Shown: positions 35,678 through 43,147 of the stretch, in pieces
How positions within the stretch are numbered: position 1 is the first letter of the stretch
Layout of the letters: each line of letters starts with the position of its first letter
Source of the DNA: Nostoc piscinale CENA21
GTDB taxonomy: Bacteria; Cyanobacteriota; Cyanobacteriia; Cyanobacteriales; Nostocaceae
Assembly (NCBI RefSeq): GCF_001298445.1
Contig: NZ_CP012036.1
Coordinates: 186,001-250,000 of the forward strand
Direction of reading: 5' to 3'
Length of the DNA: 64,000 nucleotides
Notes under the pieces: model-generated
What the model was told of the DNA's origin: nothing
The model's database searches: none
What the model saw: only the letters and a program-made list of their open reading frames with translations
Program-made: the position numbers and the translations under genes

Positions 35678-36638
35678 TGTTGTTATCCCAACTTACAATC
35701 GACCAGATTATTTAAAGCAGGCGATCGCCAGCGCAGTTAAACAAACTTATCAAAATATCGAAATCATTGTTTCTGATAATTGTAGTGACGAAAGCCCCCA
35801 AGCAATTATCGAATCTTTTGATGATTCACGCATTAGATTTTGGCAACATCCTGAAAATGTGGGGATGTTGTCTAATCAAATGAATGCTTTTAAAATGGCA
35901 AGGGGTAAATATCTTGCCAGTCTCCATGATGATGATATGTGGCACGCAGATTTTTTAGCCAAACTTGTGCCAACACTAGAAGCTAATTCTAATTTAATTT
36001 TGGCTTTTTCCGACCAATATATTATTGATGGTGACGGTAACATTAATACAATTGGTACAGAAGCAAATACACGCGGTTTCAATCGAGATATTTTAGCACC
36101 AGGTATTCATACATCTTTCATTAAAATTGGTTTAATTGATAAAAGTATTGCCACTGCCGCTGCTTGTGTAATTCGTAATGGTGTCATTGATTGGGATAGC
36201 ATTCCTCAAGAAGTCGGTGGTATGTGGGATTTATATCTAACTTATCTTTGCTGCATTTCTGGCTATGGTGCTTACTATTATCCCGAAAGATTAACTTATT
36301 ATCGCGCCCATGAATTAACTGACACAATGTTAAGTGGTAGTAAAAATGCTAACGCCAAAATCCGCAAAGCCCAAAGCGAAATATTTTGCTACAAAACATT
36401 CATGGAAGATAGCCACCTGCAAGAATTTCATGAGTATTTTCAAGCGAAATGGTTAGAAGCACATACCACTTTAGGTATTGGTTTACTGCGGAATCATCAA
36501 ACAAAAGCAGCCCGTCCTTACTTATTACAATCATTTAAAAGACAAAAATTGAACATTAGAACTTTAACAGCACTAATAGTCAGTTTTACTCCGCAACCAT
36601 TAGCTAATCAATTTTTCAAAGTCAGTAGAACTGCATAA
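35643..36638 (+). CDS. Family 2 glycosyltransferase (tandem pair, second)
   Basis: Paralogue of the preceding gene, 331 residues: PLVSVVIPTYNRPDYLKQAI, IEIIVSDNCSDESPQAIIESF, LASLHDDDMWHADFLAKLVP and YRAHELTDTMLSG. The ATG at 35643 is inside the upstream gene, preceded by GAAGGGAT, so translational coupling is likely. Nucleotide identity between the two genes is high around the donor-binding motifs (for example GTTGTTATCCCAACTTACAA in both), pointing to a recent duplication or gene conversion. Confidence 0.88.
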   Translation: MLQQNVKQPLVSVVIPTYNRPDYLKQAIASAVKQTYQNIEIIVSDNCSDESPQAIIESFDDSRIRFWQHPENVGMLSNQMNAFKMARGKYLASLHDDDMWHADFLAKLVPTLEANSNLILAFSDQYIIDGDGNINTIGTEANTRGFNRDILAPGIHTSFIKIGLIDKSIATAAACVIRNGVIDWDSIPQEVGGMWDLYLTYLCCISGYGAYYYPERLTYYRAHELTDTMLSGSKNANAKIRKAQSEIFCYKTFMEDSHLQEFHEYFQAKWLEAHTTLGIGLLRNHQTKAARPYLLQSFKRQKLNIRTLTALIVSFTPQPLANQFFKVSRTA

Positions 36639-36657
36639 ATATTTATCGTTAGGCAAA

Positions 36658-36725
36658 GGCAGGAGGACGACACTTTGCTCAAGTCGGGAAACCCGCCCAC
36701 GCAAGTGTCTCCAGAAGGCAGGAGT
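36658..36725. repeat. Nested small dispersed repeat
   Basis: GGCAGGAGGA is followed by a GC-rich element (GACACTTTGCTCAAGTCGGG ... CCCACGCAAGTGTC) and then GAAGGCAGGAGTG. The central element has near-complementary ends (GACACTT / AAGTGTC) and appears inserted into a GCAGGAGG-type repeat, as also seen at 9183-9266 and 6585-6660. Confidence 0.65.
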
Positions 36726-36799
36726 GAAGAAAGCTTTGTTCTCATTAATTTTTCTTCACTTAACCAGATTTTTTATACTATTCATACTTATTAAAACTA

Positions 36800-38002
36800 A
36801 TGAAACTTTGCATTGTTACGCACAAAGTCAAAAAAGGTGATGGTCAAGGAAGAGTCAACTATGAAGTTGCTCAAGAAGCCATCCGCCGTGGTCATCAATT
36901 AACATTATTAGCCAGTGAAGTTGCACCAGAAATAGAGCAGAACAGTAAAGTTAACTGGATTAAAATTTCGGTTGATAGTTATCCGAGCGAGTTCATTCGT
37001 AATTTTATATTTTCGTATAAAAGTGCAGCTTGGTTACAAAAAAATCGTTCACAAATCGATTTATTAAAAATCAATGGCGCAATTACAAATATGACAGCTG
37101 ATGTGAATGCTGTACATTTTGTGCATAGTTCTTGGTTGCGATCGCCTGTGCATATTTCCCGCATTCGCCGCGATGCTTACGGTTTTTACCAGTGGTTGTA
37201 CACTGCCTTAAATGCCCGTTGGGAAAAACAAGCTTTTCAACGGGCTAAAGTTGTTGTCGCTGTCTCCGAGAAAGTAGCCCAAGAGTTAATTAATCTTGGC
37301 GTACCACATGCACGCATCCGAGTCATCGTCAACGGTGTAGATTTGCAAGAGTTTACCCCCGGTGTCGTCTCTCGCCAAAAATTAAACTTACCAGAGAATG
37401 TAAATTTAGGATTATTTGCCGGAGACATCCGTACACCACGGAAGAATTTAGATAGCGTCTTACAGGCCTTAGTGAAAGTACCTGATTTACACTTAGCTGT
37501 AGTCGGGAGTACTGATGCTAGTCCCTTTCCGCAGTTAGCCGCCGATTTAGGCATTAGTGAACGGGTACATTTTCTCGGTTATCGCCGTGATATTGCCGAA
37601 ATCATGCGGGCGGTAGATTTATTTGTCTTCCCCTCCCGTTATGAAGCTTGCACATTGGTCTTGCTAGAAGCCCTCGCCTCTGGTTTGCCTGTGATTACTG
37701 CCACAGCTACCGGTGGGGCAGAGTTAGTTACACCTGAATGTGGAATTGTTTTACCAGATTCAGATGATGTGGAGGCCTTAGCTGCTGCCTTGTCATCTTT
37801 AGTCAGCGATCGCACCTTGATGCAACAAATGGGTCAAGCCGCCCGCGCCGTCGCCCAACAACACAGTTGGTCAACAATGGCCCAAACCTATATGGATCTA
37901 TTTGAGGAGTTACAAAAGCATGAAGAACACAGTTCTCATCCCGACTTATCGCCGTCCTCTGGATCTATCGCGTTGCCTTTCGGCACTGCAAGCGCAAACT
38001 AA
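36800..38002 (+). CDS. Family 4 glycosyltransferase
   Basis: GT-B enzyme of 400 residues. It starts MKLCIVTHKVKKGDGQGRVNYEVAQEA, has VAVSEKVAQELINLGVPHARIRVIVNGVD and the donor domain GLFAGDIRTPRKNLDSVLQAL, VHFLGYRRDIAEIMRAVDLFVFPSRYEACTLVLLEALASG with the EX7E motif. The last 28 residues (HSSHPDLSPSSGSIALPFGTAS) are read from DNA that codes for the next gene in another frame, an 83-bp overlap. This tail is low in protein character and may reflect a lost stop or an indel near 37915. Confidence 0.88.
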   Translation: MKLCIVTHKVKKGDGQGRVNYEVAQEAIRRGHQLTLLASEVAPEIEQNSKVNWIKISVDSYPSEFIRNFIFSYKSAAWLQKNRSQIDLLKINGAITNMTADVNAVHFVHSSWLRSPVHISRIRRDAYGFYQWLYTALNARWEKQAFQRAKVVVAVSEKVAQELINLGVPHARIRVIVNGVDLQEFTPGVVSRQKLNLPENVNLGLFAGDIRTPRKNLDSVLQALVKVPDLHLAVVGSTDASPFPQLAADLGISERVHFLGYRRDIAEIMRAVDLFVFPSRYEACTLVLLEALASGLPVITATATGGAELVTPECGIVLPDSDDVEALAAALSSLVSDRTLMQQMGQAARAVAQQHSWSTMAQTYMDLFEELQKHEEHSSHPDLSPSSGSIALPFGTASAN

Positions 38003-38903
38003 ACCCGTTGATCAAGTCATCGTCGTTGTGCGGGATACAGATACCCAAACTTGGCAATTTCTCCAAGCCTTTCCCGCCAATTATTTGCCTTTACAAATAG
38101 TCACCGTCGCCATTCCCGGAGTAGTCGCCGCCCTCAACGCTGGACTTGCAGCCGTTGAGGGAGATGTTTTATCTATTACTGATGATGACGCTGCACCTCG
38201 TCCTGATTGGTTAGCGAAAATTAACGCCCACTTTCTCGCTGATGCCAAAATAGGTGGCGTTGGTGGGCGTGATTGGATACATCACGGTGACAAAATTGAG
38301 GATGAATCTCGCGCTGTGGTAGGTGAATTACAATGGTTTGGGCGTGTAATTGGCAACCATCATCTCGGAGTTGGCACAGCCCGTCCAGTCGATGTCCTCA
38401 AAGGTGTGAACATGAGTTTCCGCACCCAAGCGATCGCCAACTTACATTTTGACGAAAGAATGCGAGGCTCAGGCGCACAGGTACACTTTGAAATGGCATT
38501 CGCCCTCGCCTTAAAACGTGCCGGTTGGCAGATGATTTATGACCCACAAGTTGCAGTAGACCACTATCCCGCCCAGCGATTTGACGAAGACCAACGCAAT
38601 AACTTTAATGCGATCGCCCAAATTAACTTAGTTCATAACGAAACTTTAGTTTTACTCGAACATTTATCACCCTTACGCCGCCTCATCTTCTTGCTGTGGG
38701 CAATTTTTATTGGTACCAGAGATTGTTTTGGCTGTCTCCAATGGCTAAGATTCTTCCCCAGCCAAGGCCGACTCGCCACCCGCAAACTTTTAGCCTCTTG
38801 GCGTGGTCGCTGGCAAGGATGGCAGACATGGCAAACCGAAATCAGGGGGCAAGGGTGCATGGGTGTAGGGAAAGTCAAAGAACTAATGACTATTGACCAA
38901 TGA
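37920..38903 (+). CDS. Family 2 glycosyltransferase (WcaA-like)
   Basis: GT-A enzyme of about 327 residues starting at ATG 37920 (MKNTVLIPTYRRPLDLSRCL), preceded by TTGAGGAGTTACAAAAGC with a clear GAGGAG. Motifs: DQVIVVVRDTDTQT, ITDDDAAPRPDWL, GVNMSFRT and FDERMRGSGAQVHFE, the latter typical of the acceptor side. The C-terminal tail from about IRGQGCMGVGKVKELM is encoded by repeat-like DNA (GGGTGCATGGGTGTAGGG and GACTATTGACCAATGACC), so the natural end may once have been earlier. It overlaps the upstream GT4 by 83 bp. Confidence 0.85.
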   Translation: MKNTVLIPTYRRPLDLSRCLSALQAQTKPVDQVIVVVRDTDTQTWQFLQAFPANYLPLQIVTVAIPGVVAALNAGLAAVEGDVLSITDDDAAPRPDWLAKINAHFLADAKIGGVGGRDWIHHGDKIEDESRAVVGELQWFGRVIGNHHLGVGTARPVDVLKGVNMSFRTQAIANLHFDERMRGSGAQVHFEMAFALALKRAGWQMIYDPQVAVDHYPAQRFDEDQRNNFNAIAQINLVHNETLVLLEHLSPLRRLIFLLWAIFIGTRDCFGCLQWLRFFPSQGRLATRKLLASWRGRWQGWQTWQTEIRGQGCMGVGKVKELMTIDQ

Positions 38904-38926
38904 CCAATGACAAATGAAGAATTGGT

Positions 38927-40369
38927 ATGATTTCTCAATCATTACTTTTTAATAGCTTTTTAGAAACACCATTTTCACCCCGACAGCGATCGCTACAAGG
39001 TTGGAGTGCCATTCTTGGCTTTATATTGCTGAGTGTCACTTGTTACTTTGCTGGGGCGGCTGGGACTTTACGCCTGATTTATCCAGTCACAGCCTTAATC
39101 GTAGCGATATTTTTATACTTACGGCATCCAATTTTATACATCGGTTTTACTTGGTGGATGTGGTTTCTCACACCCTTAGTTGCCCGTTTAATCGACTATC
39201 GAGTTGGTTGGGACCCTACCCGGCAGATTCTTATCGCCCCTTACTTGGTTGTATTTGTCACAATTGCCACATTCTTACGGCACTTTCCGAAAGCTTCTCG
39301 TCAGGGAGGTTTACCGTTTATTTTGGCTTTTATCGGCGTATTTTATAGTTTTCTCGTAGGTTTAATTTATAACGCTCCAGTTCCCGTGGCTCGCGGTTTA
39401 TTAGACTGGCTGAGTCCCATTATTTTTGCTTTTCATTTATTCATGAACTGGCGAGACTATCCCACTTATCGCCAAAATTTACAACGGACATTTCTGTTTT
39501 GCGTCTTACTCACTGGTGCTTACGGGATCTATCAATTTGTCGTCGCCCCGGAGTGGGATAGATACTGGCTAATTCAGTCGAAATTATTTACCAGTTCTGG
39601 CGACCCTGTACCATTCGGAATGCGTGTTTGGAGTACATTGCACTCAGTCGGGCCATTTGGTGCGGTAATGCAGACGGGATTATTGTTATTGTTTACCGCT
39701 TCCGGGCCGTTAATATTTCCCGCTTCGGCTGTTGGCTATTTGTCGTTTTTACTAGCCCAAGCCCGTACCAACTGGGGAGGCTGGTTACTCGGCGTAATCT
39801 TGATTATGGGTTCAGTCAAAGCCAAAATTCAAATGCGCCTAATTGCGATCGTGGTTGTGATGGCATTGTGTGTCATTCCCCTGACAACCATTGAACCAAT
39901 TTCTGACGTAGTATCAGCCAGGTTAGAAAGTTTTTCTAATCTCGAAAACGATACTAGTTTTAGGGATAGATCCGGCAGTTATGATCGCAACCTTGGTATT
40001 GCCCTTTCTAATGTTCTGGGTAATGGTTTAGGCAATATTTGGAAAGTCAATGAAAAAACCGGACAAATCGAAGTATTTGTCATCGATAGCGGTATTTTAG
40101 ATATGTTTTTCACCCTCGGCTGGTTTGGAGCCATATTTTATTTAGGTGGATTAATTCTGATTCTTGTTAGCGTCATCCAGTATAGCGAAGCGCGGTTTGA
40201 TAGCTTCGTCAGTGCTGCCCGTGCCATTGGCATTAGTTCTTGCGCCCAATTAATCATCGGTAGCGGGATGTTAAGCGTCTCCGGGATGATTCTGTGGGGA
40301 TTTTTAGCAATGGCAATGTCAGCACATAAGTACTATCAACATGAAAAAATTACCAAAAATCGGGTGTAG
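38927..40369 (+). CDS. Wzy/O-antigen ligase-like polysaccharide polymerase
   Basis: Integral membrane protein of 480 residues with roughly ten hydrophobic helices (for example FILLSVTCYFAGAAGTLRLI, LVVFVTIATFLRHF, FLFCVLLTGAYGIYQFV and a C-terminal group). A long periplasmic loop (about 335-385) contains SFRDRSGSYDRNLGIALSN, characteristic of Wzy_C/O-antigen ligase proteins. It probably polymerises repeat units of the envelope polysaccharide. The final codons and TAG stop lie in the inverted GGGTGTAGGGG repeat at 40362, so the repeat supplies the stop codon. Confidence 0.85.
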   Translation: MISQSLLFNSFLETPFSPRQRSLQGWSAILGFILLSVTCYFAGAAGTLRLIYPVTALIVAIFLYLRHPILYIGFTWWMWFLTPLVARLIDYRVGWDPTRQILIAPYLVVFVTIATFLRHFPKASRQGGLPFILAFIGVFYSFLVGLIYNAPVPVARGLLDWLSPIIFAFHLFMNWRDYPTYRQNLQRTFLFCVLLTGAYGIYQFVVAPEWDRYWLIQSKLFTSSGDPVPFGMRVWSTLHSVGPFGAVMQTGLLLLFTASGPLIFPASAVGYLSFLLAQARTNWGGWLLGVILIMGSVKAKIQMRLIAIVVVMALCVIPLTTIEPISDVVSARLESFSNLENDTSFRDRSGSYDRNLGIALSNVLGNGLGNIWKVNEKTGQIEVFVIDSGILDMFFTLGWFGAIFYLGGLILILVSVIQYSEARFDSFVSAARAIGISSCAQLIIGSGMLSVSGMILWGFLAMAMSAHKYYQHEKITKNRV

Positions 40370-40444
40370 GGGTGTGAGGGTGTAAGAGAAAGTAATATTC
40401 CCTACACCCCTACACCCCATACCCTTATACCCTCACACCCTTAT
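40362..40444. repeat. Inverted GGGTGTAGGGGTGTGAGGG repeat overlapping a stop codon
   Basis: The left arm GGGTGTAGGGGTGTGAGGGT is answered by CCCTACACCCCTACACCCC and CCCTCACACCC on the same strand, so a long hairpin can form. Related sequence occurs at 3058-3185 and 59410-59467. It fills the 82-bp gap between the polymerase and the last GT4, and its first bases encode the end of the polymerase. Confidence 0.8.
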
Positions 40445-40451
40445 TAAAAAT

Positions 40452-41573
40452 ATGAAAGCTATAGTTATCATGCCCCTAGCCGAACAAAGAGGCGGCGGTG
40501 AAATGATGTTTTTAGACTTGATGCAGCAAGGACGTAATGCTGGTGTCGAGTGGATAGCCATCTTTTTAGAATCAGGCCCAATGGTGGAACAAGTAAGAAA
40601 GTTGGGTATTGATACGCGAGTGATTGAGAGTGGCAGGTTGCGGCAAGTTCATAAGTTAATTTCTACAGTATTGCGAATAGCTGCGATCGCTCGGCAGGAA
40701 CGTGCAGATATAATCGTCAATTGGATGTGGATTACCCATTTTTACGGCGGTATGGCAGCTATGCTGGCGGGTTTACCATCTGTTTGGTATCAACTAGAAG
40801 TTCCCCATGACAAGTTTTGGTTAGTCCGCCTCGCCACAGCATTACCAGCCCGTGCTGTTATCACCCTCTCCCAAGATGGCAAGCAAGCCCAAGCAGAAAT
40901 TTGGCCCCATCGTCCCACACCTCTGGTTTATCCCGGCGTAGCCTTAGATAGATTTGAACCTGCTGCTTTACTTTCACCCCAAGCTGCACGGCAAAAACTC
41001 GGCTTACCATCACAGGGGCCGTTAATTGGCATTGTGGGCAGACTGCAACGCTGGAAAGGAATGCACGTCCTTGTTCAAGCAATGCCGAAAGTGTTAGAGA
41101 AGTATCCTGATGCTCATTGTGTGGTAGTTGGTGGTAAGCATGACTTAGAACCAGCCTACGAAGACTTTCTCAAATCAGAGATAGCAAATTTAGGGTTGCA
41201 AGAGAAAGTAATTATGCCCGGACTCCAGCGCAATATTCCCGAATGGGTGCAAGCAATGGATGTCTTTGTTCATGCTTCTGATAAAGAACCGTTTGGAATT
41301 GTGATTATTGAAGCGATGGCGTTGGGTAAACCTGTAATTGCTGGTAATGCTGGCGGCCCCACCGAAATTATTACCGACGGGATGAATGGCTTATTAACAC
41401 CTTACGGTGATTCTGAGGCATTGGCGATCGCAATTTTACGCTACCTAGATGAACAAGACTTTGCCCAAAATGTCGCCGTCGCTGCACGTCAACGCGCCCT
41501 CGATTTCTCTACCCAGAACTACGCGCAAAACTTTATCAATACTCTGCGTTCTCTGATACCTAGCGTTTCGTAA
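40452..41573 (+). CDS. Family 4 glycosyltransferase, last gene of the HEP island
   Basis: GT-B enzyme of 373 residues: MKAIVIMPLAEQRGGGEMMF with a glycine loop, LIGIVGRLQRWKGMHVLVQAM, CVVVGGKHDLEPAYEDFLKSE and EPFGIVIIEAMALGKPVIAG carrying EX7E, then GGPTEIITDGMNGLLTPYGD. No signal or membrane segment is seen. It corresponds in type and position to the last gene of the Anabaena HEP island (alr2841, from memory). Downstream is a 225-bp gap with an SDR-like block (CTGCGGGAAGCCGCTATCGC) and hairpin copy 4. Confidence 0.9.
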   Translation: MKAIVIMPLAEQRGGGEMMFLDLMQQGRNAGVEWIAIFLESGPMVEQVRKLGIDTRVIESGRLRQVHKLISTVLRIAAIARQERADIIVNWMWITHFYGGMAAMLAGLPSVWYQLEVPHDKFWLVRLATALPARAVITLSQDGKQAQAEIWPHRPTPLVYPGVALDRFEPAALLSPQAARQKLGLPSQGPLIGIVGRLQRWKGMHVLVQAMPKVLEKYPDAHCVVVGGKHDLEPAYEDFLKSEIANLGLQEKVIMPGLQRNIPEWVQAMDVFVHASDKEPFGIVIIEAMALGKPVIAGNAGGPTEIITDGMNGLLTPYGDSEALAIAILRYLDEQDFAQNVAVAARQRALDFSTQNYAQNFINTLRSLIPSVS

Positions 41574-41751
41574 ACATAGCAATCCTAAATCATTTGTGAA
41601 ATTCTCTTTCTTTTCTTCCTTCTCTTTCTTTGTGTCCTACCCTGCGGGAAGCCGCTATCGCGTCTATGCGCCCTTTGCGGTTCGTTAAAAAGAATACTTT
41701 TTCACAATTCAGATAGGATTGCTATATAAATAAATATCGAGACACTCAGAA

Positions 41752-41776
41752 CCCCGACTTCTTGAAGAAGTCGGGG
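41752..41776. repeat. Palindromic hairpin repeat, copy 4
   Basis: CCCCGACTTCTT / AAGAAGTCGGGG, 12 perfect base pairs with a single central G, followed by ATTTT. It lies between the + strand GT4 and the minus strand gene ending at 41799, so it could terminate transcription of one or both. Confidence 0.85.
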
Positions 41777-41798
41777 ATTTTGTATTTCACGCATAATT

Positions 41799-42149
41799 TT
41801 AAGAATACAAACCTTCAGCTTGACAATATATTTTTACTGGCGCTTGCTCAAAATATTTAAATAACGCTGGACATAACCAACCTTCCAGACTTTTTTCCCG
41901 CCACAAATACCAATTACCGTTATACTCCTCACGTAACCAAGTTAATTCTGCTTGATAACCAGGGAAAGGACTAGCAGAAAACAGCAGTTTAAATCCTTCA
42001 TCCACGTTAGCTATACCCTGAACCAAAATATCAATCATTTCAGGTACACCACTCACAAACGGTTCTTGCACCAAACCCAGACGCTCATCATCAAATACCC
42101 ATGTTTGATTATGCCTATATGGGAAAATCACCATCATTGAGTTAGTCAT
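41799..42149 (-). CDS. DUF6717-like conserved hypothetical protein
   Basis: A 116-residue soluble protein. The pattern MMVIFPYRHNQTWVFDDERL, LVQEPFVSGVPEMIDILV, FKLLFSASPFPGYQAELTWL and GNWYLWREKSLEGWLCPALF matches what I recall of the DUF6717 family, common in cyanobacteria and of unknown function. ATG 42149 is preferred; TTG 42155 would add two residues and an internal ATG pair lies four codons in. It is divergent from egtC with about 206 bp between. Confidence 0.75.
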   Translation of the reverse strand: MTNSMMVIFPYRHNQTWVFDDERLGLVQEPFVSGVPEMIDILVQGIANVDEGFKLLFSASPFPGYQAELTWLREEYNGNWYLWREKSLEGWLCPALFKYFEQAPVKIYCQAEGLYS

Positions 42150-42355
42150 GAGCAATTATTGGTTAAGTAATTGGTAAATAATCTTGTAGTCAAGGTTACT
42201 AATTACTAGAGAATAATATAACTTGAAAAAATTGTAGTGCATCAGGAGGTTTGCAGGGTGAAGCAGGCAAGCATAGGGCAAACTCATTTACAATTCAGGA
42301 GATTCTCAGCCAACAAGCTTATTCTGTACTGTAATTGGGAGTAAATACTTTTATC

Positions 42356-43147
42356 ATGTGTCGTTTACTTGCCTATCTTGGTTCACCTGTATCTTTGGAG
42401 CATATTCTGTATAAACCAGAACATTCTTTGATTGTCCAAAGTTACCAACCCCGCGAAATGAATTCTGGGGTAGTAAATGCAGATGGTTTTGGTATGGGTT
42501 GGTATCATACTCACAAAGATACTGCTCCCTACATCTACAAAAATACATTGCCGATTTGGAATGATATTAACTTACCCCATCTGAGCCGTTACGTAGAATC
42601 AAGTTGTATATTAGGTTATGTACGCAGTGCTACAATAGGACAAGCTTTAGATTTTGCCAATTGTCAGCCATTTAATCACGAAAATTGGCTATTTCTGCAT
42701 AACGGATTCATTGAAAATTTTCGGCAAACATTACACCGCAGAATTCGTAGCACTTTAACACCAGAATTTTACGACAAAATTTATGGCAGTACCGATTCTG
42801 AACATTTATTTGCGTTGTTACTTTCTCAGCGTCAAATTAACAAACATCGTCCGCCAGAATATGCGTTACGCACTACTTTGTTAGCGATCGCTGAACTAGC
42901 GAAACGTCATCAAATCAAAGTTTTAGCCAACATTATTTTAAGTGATGGCAAACGTTTGATAGCTTCGCGTTTTGCTGTGGGTGCAGCAAATCCATCTTTG
43001 TATTGGATACGAGATGATCTGAATTTCCCGAACTCAGTCATTATTGCTTCAGAACCTTTATTTCCTGGTAATTGGAATCCTTGTCCAGAAAATAGCATCA
43101 TCAGTGTGGGGGAAGACTGTGATATCAAAATTGAGCAAATCTACTAG
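42356..43147 (+). CDS. egtC: EgtC, class II glutamine amidotransferase of ergothioneine synthesis
   Basis: EgtC removes the glutamyl group from gamma-glutamyl-hercynylcysteine sulfoxide. Start ATG 42356 places the nucleophile Cys directly after Met (MCRLLAYLGSP), as required for an Ntn hydrolase; a TTG at 42335 would bury it and is rejected. Other motifs: NADGFGMGWY, GYVRSATIG, CQPFNHENWLFLHNGFIEN and GSTDSEHLFALLL. 263 residues. It overlaps egtB by 17 bp. Presence of EgtC suggests the gamma-glutamylcysteine-dependent route rather than direct use of cysteine, but EgtA and EgtE are not in the window. Confidence 0.9.
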   Translation: MCRLLAYLGSPVSLEHILYKPEHSLIVQSYQPREMNSGVVNADGFGMGWYHTHKDTAPYIYKNTLPIWNDINLPHLSRYVESSCILGYVRSATIGQALDFANCQPFNHENWLFLHNGFIENFRQTLHRRIRSTLTPEFYDKIYGSTDSEHLFALLLSQRQINKHRPPEYALRTTLLAIAELAKRHQIKVLANIILSDGKRLIASRFAVGAANPSLYWIRDDLNFPNSVIIASEPLFPGNWNPCPENSIISVGEDCDIKIEQIY

